From Micromonospora parastrephiae (GTDB taxonomy: Bacteria; Actinomycetota; Actinomycetes; Mycobacteriales; Micromonosporaceae): a DNA stretch of 33,036 nt. Positions 26,001 through 30,482 of the stretch are shown piece by piece (within the stretch, counting starts at the first letter, position 1; each line of letters opens with the position of its first letter). A program made the translations under genes and the position numbers. The stretch covers positions 1-33,036 of the forward strand of contig NZ_JAEVHM010000049.1 in NCBI RefSeq assembly GCF_016802865.1, in the 5' to 3' direction. The notes under the pieces were generated by a model. It did no database searches and was not told the DNA's origin. It saw only the letters and a program-made list of their open reading frames with translations.

Positions 26001-26396
26001 ACCGACCTCAGCACCGAGGTCAGCGCGGCGTGGACGTTCCGGTCCGGGCACGTCCCCGGCGACGACTACCGGCAGCTGCCGGTGTCGGCCATCCGGTTCA
26101 CGCCACCGCTCGGCCGGGACAACGCCGCCCCGGCCGGCCGGAGCCTGGTCATTCCGGTGCAGGTGCAGCGACAGCCCGGCGCCCCCGGGTCGCGCCTGAC
26201 CGGCCTGACCGTGGACGTCTCCTACGACGGCGGCCGGAGCTGGCAACCCGCCCGGGTGCGGCACGGCGGGCAAGGCTGGACGGCCACCGTCCGGCATCCT
26301 GCCGGCCCCGGCTACGCGTCGCTGCGGGCCACCGCCCGCGACGCCGCCGGCAACACGGTGACGCAACGGATCATCCAGGCGTACCGGTTGCGCTGA
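23091..26396 (+). CDS. Large secreted S8 (subtilisin-like) peptidase
   Basis: A secreted serine protease, 1101 aa from TTG 23091. An N-terminal signal peptide (RRSRMTAATAAVALALG, likely cut after AIAAAS or nearby) is followed by a pro-region of about 170 aa. The catalytic domain has Asp226 in VAVLDTGID, His258 in GHGTHVAS, the oxyanion Asn354 in SAGNDG and Ser433 in SGTSMAAPH. About 600 further residues form beta-rich C-terminal domains that probably bind substrate or the cell surface, ending YASLRATARDAAGNTVTQR. TTG is chosen because AAGGAGGA ends 4 nt before it; ATG 23049 in the same frame lies upstream of that ribosome site. The palindrome at 23016-23032 may control it. Confidence 0.92.
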   Translation: MHRRSRMTAATAAVALALGTPAIAAASPPVSATTDAAAQRDASTTTVTLLTGDRVTVTPSGSAAIRPGPGRTHLRFLTTRDRGHLTVLPQDALPLVRDGRVDRRLFDVTGLIAAGYDDARRDDLPVLVAGNGGARQRAAAPAGLTVTTQLPAIGGIAATADKQQATTVWAALTGAGARIGTAGGADRIWLDGRRQLTLDHSVPQIGAPAAYQAGFTGQGVRVAVLDTGIDAGHPDLSGRIAEAHNFTEATDAGDTVGHGTHVASIIAGSGAASGGKYHGVAPDATLLNGKVCEEGGCSESAILAGMQWAAVDQHADVINMSLGGGDTPEVDPLEAAVGSLTAQTGALFVLSAGNDGTDGSVGSPGSADAALTVGAVDRDDALADFSSRGPRVGDGGLKPDLTAPGVEIVAARADGTEIGEPVGEGYVALSGTSMAAPHVTGAVALLAQQHTGWTAAQLKATLMASAKPHPEQTAFQQGAGRVDVARAITQRVTSDPVSVSFGQPTWPHDDDTPITRKVDWRNDGPDPLTLDLTLDVTGPDNQPAPAGMFALGAGQVTVPPGGTAGTTLTVDTRLGTDGYWTGRLVARSGTAVAVTPVAVNREVESYQLTVRHLDATGAAAEQHHTALIRLDTLSSLDLYDPDGTVEVRVPKGRYGLASVVFAENGAAQLVQPELVLDGDTTVTVDARRARPIRMTVPERSAAPGLVDVSANFLSEDGGAYGFGLLGLDFTGLTTGHIGRAVPGARFFATVSSQWKKPGVDISPYLYALSEKIPGRMPTGFDKTYRARDLATVTHEFRGGYPGLVAERVVFPHLDPDLGGWAVVLPTAVPGQRVEHYNTRGLRWSSELTFGVPTEEGWVDTKAVLVAEPKAYRAGRHTRESWNSAPYGPSFPAPRWPGQGVTRLGDEIQVDVPLHSDAEGHAGGSVSDAARTALYRDGVLVDELADPGYGQFTVPPGAANYRLEVSSKRSFTDLSTEVSAAWTFRSGHVPGDDYRQLPVSAIRFTPPLGRDNAAPAGRSLVIPVQVQRQPGAPGSRLTGLTVDVSYDGGRSWQPARVRHGGQGWTATVRHPAGPGYASLRATARDAAGNTVTQRIIQAYRLR

Positions 26397-26409
26397 GGCG
26401 TACCCCGTC

Positions 26410-26437
26410 CGGGTCCGCGGCCGAGCGCCGCGACCCG
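26410..26437. terminator. Bidirectional hairpin between subtilase and dapD
   Basis: CGGGTCCGCGGC (26410-26421) pairs with GCCGCGACCCG (26427-26437) with one bulged C and a 5-nt loop, midway between the two convergent stop codons (26396 and 26447). Confidence 0.65.
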
Positions 26438-26446
26438 GCGGGTCCG

Positions 26447-27406
26447 TCAGTCGTTGGCGTGCAGGGCGGCGTTCAGTTCGATGCCCCGGCCGGTGCGCGG
26501 ACGGGCCTCCAGCGCGCCCGTCACCGAGTTGCGCCAGAACAGCAGACCGTCGACACCGGACAACTCCCGGGCCTTGACCACCCGGCCGTCCGGAAGGGTG
26601 ACCTTCGACGCGGCCGTGATGTAGCAGCCGGCCTCCACCACGCAGTCGTCACCGAGCGAGATCCCGACGCCGGCGTTCGCGCCGACCAGGCTCCGCTCGC
26701 CGATGCTGATCTTCTCGGTGCCGCCGCCGGAGAGGGTGCCCATGATGGAGGCCCCACCGCCGATGTCGGAGCCGTCGCCGACCAGCACGCCCTGCACGAT
26801 CCGCCCCTCGACCATCGAGGTGCCGACGGTGCCGGCGTTGAAGTTCACGAAGCCCTCCTGCATCACGGTCGTGCCGACGGCCAGGTGGGCGCCGAGCCGC
26901 ACCCGGTCCGCGTCGGCGATCCGCACGCCGGAGGGGACCACGTAGTCGGTCATCCGGGGGAACTTGTCCACCCCGTACACCGCCAGGTGACGGCCGGCGG
27001 CCCGCTCGATCACCCGCAGCTCGTCGACCCGCTCCGGCGGGCACGGCCCGGCGGAGGTCCACGCCACGTTGGCCAGCTTGCCGAAGATCCCGTCCAGGTT
27101 GAGCTGGTTGGGCCGGACCAGGCGGTGGGAGAGCAGGTGCAACCGGAGGTACGCGTCCGGGGCGTCCTTGATCGGGTCGTCCAGCGAGCCGATCACGGTG
27201 ACCACCTGCACGGTACGCAGACCGGGCAGGGACCGGTCGCCGAGCGCACCCGGCGGCAGGTCGAGCACGTCCGACTCGCCCTCACCGGCGACCAGGGGCA
27301 GCTCACCCAGGCCCAGCTTGCCGGTCGGGTACCAGGTGTCGAGCACCTGCCCGTCCGCGGTGACGGTGGCCAGGCCGATGCCCCAGGCGGAATCTGCGGA
27401 CGTCAC
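26447..27406 (-). CDS. dapD: DapD, tetrahydrodipicolinate N-succinyltransferase
   Basis: Transfers succinyl from succinyl-CoA to tetrahydrodipicolinate, the entry to the succinylase branch of lysine/diaminopimelate synthesis. The 319-aa length is close to the M. tuberculosis enzyme rather than the shorter E. coli type. The N-terminal domain reads [21 protein letters not shown] left-handed beta-helix follows ([60 protein letters not shown]), and the end is [23 protein letters not shown] 27406 has GAGAGGTG about 5 nt upstream. It is divergent from dapE, the order also seen in mycobacteria (Rv1201c/Rv1202). The next pathway steps, dapC and dapE, are both in this window. Confidence 0.95.
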   Translation of the reverse strand: MTSADSAWGIGLATVTADGQVLDTWYPTGKLGLGELPLVAGEGESDVLDLPPGALGDRSLPGLRTVQVVTVIGSLDDPIKDAPDAYLRLHLLSHRLVRPNQLNLDGIFGKLANVAWTSAGPCPPERVDELRVIERAAGRHLAVYGVDKFPRMTDYVVPSGVRIADADRVRLGAHLAVGTTVMQEGFVNFNAGTVGTSMVEGRIVQGVLVGDGSDIGGGASIMGTLSGGGTEKISIGERSLVGANAGVGISLGDDCVVEAGCYITAASKVTLPDGRVVKARELSGVDGLLFWRNSVTGALEARPRTGRGIELNAALHAND

Positions 27407-27440
27407 TGTTACACCTCTCGGTCTGGGCCGCGCCGGCCTC

Positions 27441-27460
27441 AGCTCACTCCTCGCGCTGAC
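27441..27460. repeat. Single copy of the repeat motif seen at 1-235
   Basis: AGCTCACTCCTCGCGCTGAC matches 18 of 20 bases of the core GGCTCACTCCTCGCGCTCAC of the tandem array. It sits in the dapD-dapE intergenic space. Confidence 0.7.
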
Positions 27461-27471
27461 AGACCTGAAGG

Positions 27472-27477
27472 TACCGT
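27472..27477 (+). promoter_or_regulatory. -10 box of a probable leaderless dapE mRNA
   Basis: TACCGT ends 7 nt before the dapE ATG and no ribosome site lies between. No good -35 is visible at normal spacing. Confidence 0.45.
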
Positions 27478-27484
27478 GCGAAGC

Positions 27485-28558
27485 ATGGAGAACCCGCTGA
27501 CCCCCGAGGTCCTCGCCGATCCGGTGGCGCTTACCCGCGCTCTCGTCGACATAGAGTCCGTGTCCCTCAACGAGAAGGCGATCGCCGACTGTGTCGAGGA
27601 GGTCCTGCGCGGTGTGCCGCACCTGAGCACCCACCGGCACGGCAACACGGTGATGGCGCGCACCGACCTCGGTCGGTCGCAGCGCGTCGTGCTCGCCGGG
27701 CACCTGGACACCGTGCCGCTGAACAACAACTTCCCGTCGACCATGCGCGGCGACCTGATGTACGGCTGCGGCACCTCGGACATGAAGTCCGGCACCGCGT
27801 ACGCGCTGCACCTCGCGGTGACCCTGCCCGACCCGCGGTACGACGTGACGTACTTCTTCTACGAGGCGGAAGAGATCGAGTCGCGGTACAACGGGCTGAA
27901 CCTGGTCGCCCAGGCGTTCCCGGAGTGGCTGGAGGCGGACTTCGCGGTGCTGCTGGAGCCGACGTACGGCATCGTCGAGGCGGGTTGCCAGGGCACCATG
28001 CGGTCGGTCGTCACCACGACCGGGGTACGGGCCCACTCGGCGCGTTCCTGGCACGGCGTGAACGCCATCCACGCGGCCGGTGAGGTGCTGCGGCGCCTCC
28101 AGACGTACGAGGCCCGTCGGGTCACCATCGACGGCTGCGACTACCGCGAGGGCATGAACGCGGTGCGGATCAACGGCGGGGTGGCCGGCAACGTGGTCCC
28201 CGACCGCTGTGAGATCGAGGTCAACTACCGGTTCGCCCCGGACCGCACCCCGGCCGAGGCGGAGGCGCATCTGCGTGAGGTCTTCGCCGGCTTCGATCTG
28301 GTCGTGACGGACGCGGTGGCCGGCGCCCCGCCCGGGCTGGAGGCGGCCCCGGCGAAGGAGTTCCTGGAGGCGGTCGGCGCGGCGCCGATCGGCAAGCTCG
28401 GCTGGACGGACGTGGCCCGGTTCGCGGCCATGGGCATCCCCGCGTTGAACTTCGGGCCGGGCGACCCCAACCTCGCCCACCACCCGGACGAGCACGTCGA
28501 GATCAGCAAGATCCGCGACGGCGCGGCAACCCTGCACCGCTGGCTGGCCCCAGCCTGA
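27485..28558 (+). CDS. dapE: DapE, succinyl-diaminopimelate desuccinylase
   Basis: Zinc hydrolase (M20 family), 357 aa, removing succinate from succinyl-diaminopimelate to give LL-diaminopimelate. Metal and catalytic residues are visible: His73 and Asp75 in GHLDTVP, Asp99 in GTSDMKSG, the Glu pair at 129-130 in YEAEEIES, Glu in LLEPTYG and the last His ligand in AHHPDEH. The dimerisation domain lies in the middle ([15 protein letters not shown]). It matches the actinobacterial DapE group. ATG 27485 appears leaderless. It is divergent from dapD. Confidence 0.95.
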   Translation: MENPLTPEVLADPVALTRALVDIESVSLNEKAIADCVEEVLRGVPHLSTHRHGNTVMARTDLGRSQRVVLAGHLDTVPLNNNFPSTMRGDLMYGCGTSDMKSGTAYALHLAVTLPDPRYDVTYFFYEAEEIESRYNGLNLVAQAFPEWLEADFAVLLEPTYGIVEAGCQGTMRSVVTTTGVRAHSARSWHGVNAIHAAGEVLRRLQTYEARRVTIDGCDYREGMNAVRINGGVAGNVVPDRCEIEVNYRFAPDRTPAEAEAHLREVFAGFDLVVTDAVAGAPPGLEAAPAKEFLEAVGAAPIGKLGWTDVARFAAMGIPALNFGPGDPNLAHHPDEHVEISKIRDGAATLHRWLAPA

Positions 28559-28598
28559 CCCACCCGCGCCGGGCGCCCACCCCGGCCGCCCGCGCCGG

Positions 28599-28655
28599 TG
28601 ATCAAGAGGTTTGCGTCAGCCGGGCCCGTTGTCGGCGACGCAAACCTCTTGATCA
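28599..28655. repeat. Long perfect inverted repeat after dapE
   Basis: TGATCAAGAGGTTTGCGTC (28599-28617) and its exact complement (28637-28655) form a 19-bp stem with a 19-nt loop. It lies 41 nt after the dapE stop and covers the last 14 codons and the stop of the small minus-strand gene. It could terminate transcription from both sides, or be a dispersed palindromic (REP-like) element. Confidence 0.8.
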
Positions 28656-28786
28656 GCTCCGGGTGGGGCGGGTGCGAGGGAGGGGATGGGGTTCTGTTGG
28701 CGAATCCGGCGGCGTTCGGCCACCACGTCTCGGATCCGTCGCTGCATCTGGCGACGGATCCGGATCATCTCGCTGTTGCTGATCAC
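28616..28786 (-). CDS. 56-aa arginine-rich protein of unknown function
   Basis: A small gene supported by an excellent ribosome site (GGAGGAG 5 nt before GTG 28786) and an upstream promoter/operator pair. The product has a strongly basic, probably helical part (SEMIRIRRQMQRRIRDVVAE) and then a proline-rich stretch (NPIPSLAPAPPG). The C-terminus (ADQEVCVADNGPG) is encoded by the inverted repeat 28599-28655, which suggests that the repeat inserted and changed the original end. No family recognised. It has no signal or membrane segment; binding to nucleic acid is conceivable from the charge, but that is speculation. Confidence 0.6.
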   Translation of the reverse strand: MISNSEMIRIRRQMQRRIRDVVAERRRIRQQNPIPSLAPAPPGADQEVCVADNGPG

Positions 28787-28818
28787 GCTGTCTCCTCCCC
28801 CGAAGGCGCGCGCCGGGG

Positions 28819-28840
28819 CATACCCGGTATGTGAATAGTA
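28819..28840 (-). promoter_or_regulatory. -10 box plus palindromic operator of the 56-aa gene
   Basis: On the minus strand TACTAT (28840-28835) is followed after 3 nt by the palindrome CATACC-C/G-GGTATG (28831-28819), so the expected transcription start lies in the palindrome. The core is identical to that at 23016-23032. Two ACTATTC copies occur about 25 nt apart upstream. The rest of the gap to the LOG gene shows no other feature except its -10 box. Confidence 0.6.
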
Positions 28841-28928
28841 AGACGTACGGGCGAGCCGAATAGTTGCCCTTGATCGCGAACTATTTCTCGGCGTCCGCGC
28901 CCCGCACACCCGGCGGGTGCCGCTCCAC

Positions 28929-28934
28929 TACGGT
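28929..28934 (+). promoter_or_regulatory. -10 box of a probable leaderless LOG-gene mRNA
   Basis: TACGGT ends 6 nt before ATG 28941; no ribosome site is present. Confidence 0.4.
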
Positions 28935-28940
28935 TGCTCC

Positions 28941-29804
28941 ATGAGCCACAGCAACGGGCGGGAGGCCGGTCGCGGTCCAGCGCAGGAGCGGCACCGGGGC
29001 GCGGTCACGCTCCGTCGAGGGTCGATCCCGAGCAGCACCGCCGACCAGCGACTGCTGGATTCGCGCGGGCGCGGGGACTGGAAGACCAGGGACGCCTGGC
29101 GGGCATTGCGCATCCTCTCCGAGTTCGTCGAGGGCTTCGACACCCTCGCCGACCTGCCGCCGGCGGTCAGTGTCTTCGGCTCCGCGCGCAGCAGCCCGGA
29201 CACCGCCGAGTGCAAACTGGCCGAGGAGGTGGGCGGGGCGCTGGCCCGGGCCGGCTACGCGGTGATCACCGGGGGTGGGCCGGGGGTGATGGAGGCCGCC
29301 AACCGGGGCGCCACCGAGGCCGGCGGGCTCTCCGTCGGGCTCGGCATCGAACTGCCGTTCGAGCAGGGCATCAACGACTGGGTCGACCTGGCCATCGACT
29401 TCCGCTACTTCTTCGCCCGCAAGACGATGTTCGTCAAGTACGCGCAGGCGTTCGTCGTGCTGCCCGGCGGATTCGGCACCATGGACGAGCTGTTCGAGGC
29501 GCTCACGCTGGTGCAGACCGGCAAGGTGACCCGGTTCCCGGTCGTGCTGATGGGTGTCGCGTACTGGCAGGGGCTGCTCGACTGGCTGCGCGACACGATG
29601 GCAGCCGGGGGCAAGATCGGGCCGGTCGACCTGGACCTGATCTGCCTCACCGACGACGTCAACGCGGCCGTCCGGCACATCGTCGAGTCCGAGGCAACGC
29701 TCTCCGTCGAGCAGGACGCGGTCCGCGACGAGGCCGTCGCCCGTAAGGGCGCCGACCAGCAGGCCGCCGCCGAGCAGGCCGCCGACCAGTCCCGGGAGGG
29801 CTGA
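28941..29804 (+). CDS. LOG-family (TIGR00730) protein, long form
   Basis: A 287-aa Rossmann-like protein of the LOG/lysine-decarboxylase-like group. Members cleave the ribose-phosphate from nucleoside monophosphates, including cytokinin precursors. The diagnostic motifs are GGGPGVMEAANRGA and PGGFGTMDELFEAL, with FFARKTMFVKYAQAFVVLPG between. An N-terminal extension of about 70 residues and a C-terminal charged tail (KGADQQAAAEQAADQSREG) distinguish it from its short neighbour. ATG 28941 is chosen because TACGGT lies 6 nt before it; an in-frame upstream start at 28917 is less likely. Its stop overlaps the next start (TGATG). Confidence 0.88.
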   Translation: MSHSNGREAGRGPAQERHRGAVTLRRGSIPSSTADQRLLDSRGRGDWKTRDAWRALRILSEFVEGFDTLADLPPAVSVFGSARSSPDTAECKLAEEVGGALARAGYAVITGGGPGVMEAANRGATEAGGLSVGLGIELPFEQGINDWVDLAIDFRYFFARKTMFVKYAQAFVVLPGGFGTMDELFEALTLVQTGKVTRFPVVLMGVAYWQGLLDWLRDTMAAGGKIGPVDLDLICLTDDVNAAVRHIVESEATLSVEQDAVRDEAVARKGADQQAAAEQAADQSREG

Positions 29805-30349
29805 TGGCGGCGATCTGCGTCTTCTGCGCGTCCTCCCGTACCCTCGACCAGCGCTTTTTGGACCTGGCCGCGGAGACCGGCGCGGAGCTGGCCCGGCGCG
29901 GACACACGCTGGTGAGCGGCGGTGGCTGTGTCGGCATGATGGGCGCTCTGGCGGACGGCGCCCGCGCCGCCGGCGGGCGCACCCTGGGGGTGATCCCGCA
30001 GGCATTGGTCGACCTGGAGGTCGCCGACCTGGCGTCGGACGAACTGCTGGTCACCGACACGATGGCCAGCCGCAAGACGCTGATGATCGAGAAGTCGGAC
30101 GCGTTCCTCACCCTGCCCGGCGGGCTGGGCACGCTCGACGAGCTGTTCGAGGTCTGGACCACGGCCACCCTGGCCCTGCACGGCAAGCCGATGGTGCTGA
30201 TCGACACCGACGGCTTCTACCGCCCACTGCTGGACTGGCTCAGCACCCTCACCGACCAGCACTTCCTCAAACCCGCGGGTCTCGACCTCCTGACGGTGGC
30301 CACCTCCGTCCCCGCCGCCCTGGACTCCCTGGAGTCCTCCCTGACCTGA
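29804..30349 (+). CDS. LOG-family (TIGR00730) protein, short form
   Basis: A 181-aa LOG protein of normal family length, with ICVFCASSRTLDQRFLDLAA, VSGGGCVGMMGALADGA, MASRKTLMIEKSDAFLTLPG and GGLGTLDELFEVWT. It is likely a phosphoribohydrolase acting on 5'-monophosphates (cytokinin-activating type). The M. tuberculosis gene Rv1205, close to dapD/dapE there too, is the likely counterpart. ATG 29804 overlaps the stop of the long form (TGATG), so the pair should be made together and may act as partners. Confidence 0.9.
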   Translation: MAAICVFCASSRTLDQRFLDLAAETGAELARRGHTLVSGGGCVGMMGALADGARAAGGRTLGVIPQALVDLEVADLASDELLVTDTMASRKTLMIEKSDAFLTLPGGLGTLDELFEVWTTATLALHGKPMVLIDTDGFYRPLLDWLSTLTDQHFLKPAGLDLLTVATSVPAALDSLESSLT

Positions 30350-30360
30350 TCCCGCCCCGT

Positions 30361-30421
30361 GTCGATCATGAAGTTGTCGGTGCCGCTGTCGGCGTGTCGC
30401 ACCGCCAACTCCATGATCGAC
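30361..30421. repeat. Imperfect inverted repeat after the LOG genes
   Basis: Arms of 22 nt (30361-30382 and 30400-30421, GTCGATCATGAAGTTG... type) pair with two mismatches around a 17-nt loop, 11 nt after the LOG stop. It is a likely terminator or dispersed palindromic element. The remaining sequence to 30482 shows no other feature. Confidence 0.7.
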
Positions 30422-30482
30422 GGAGCTTGATGGGGTGGGGTTGGGCCGGGTGGGTGTCGTACCGGTCTGATGGGATGAGCTG

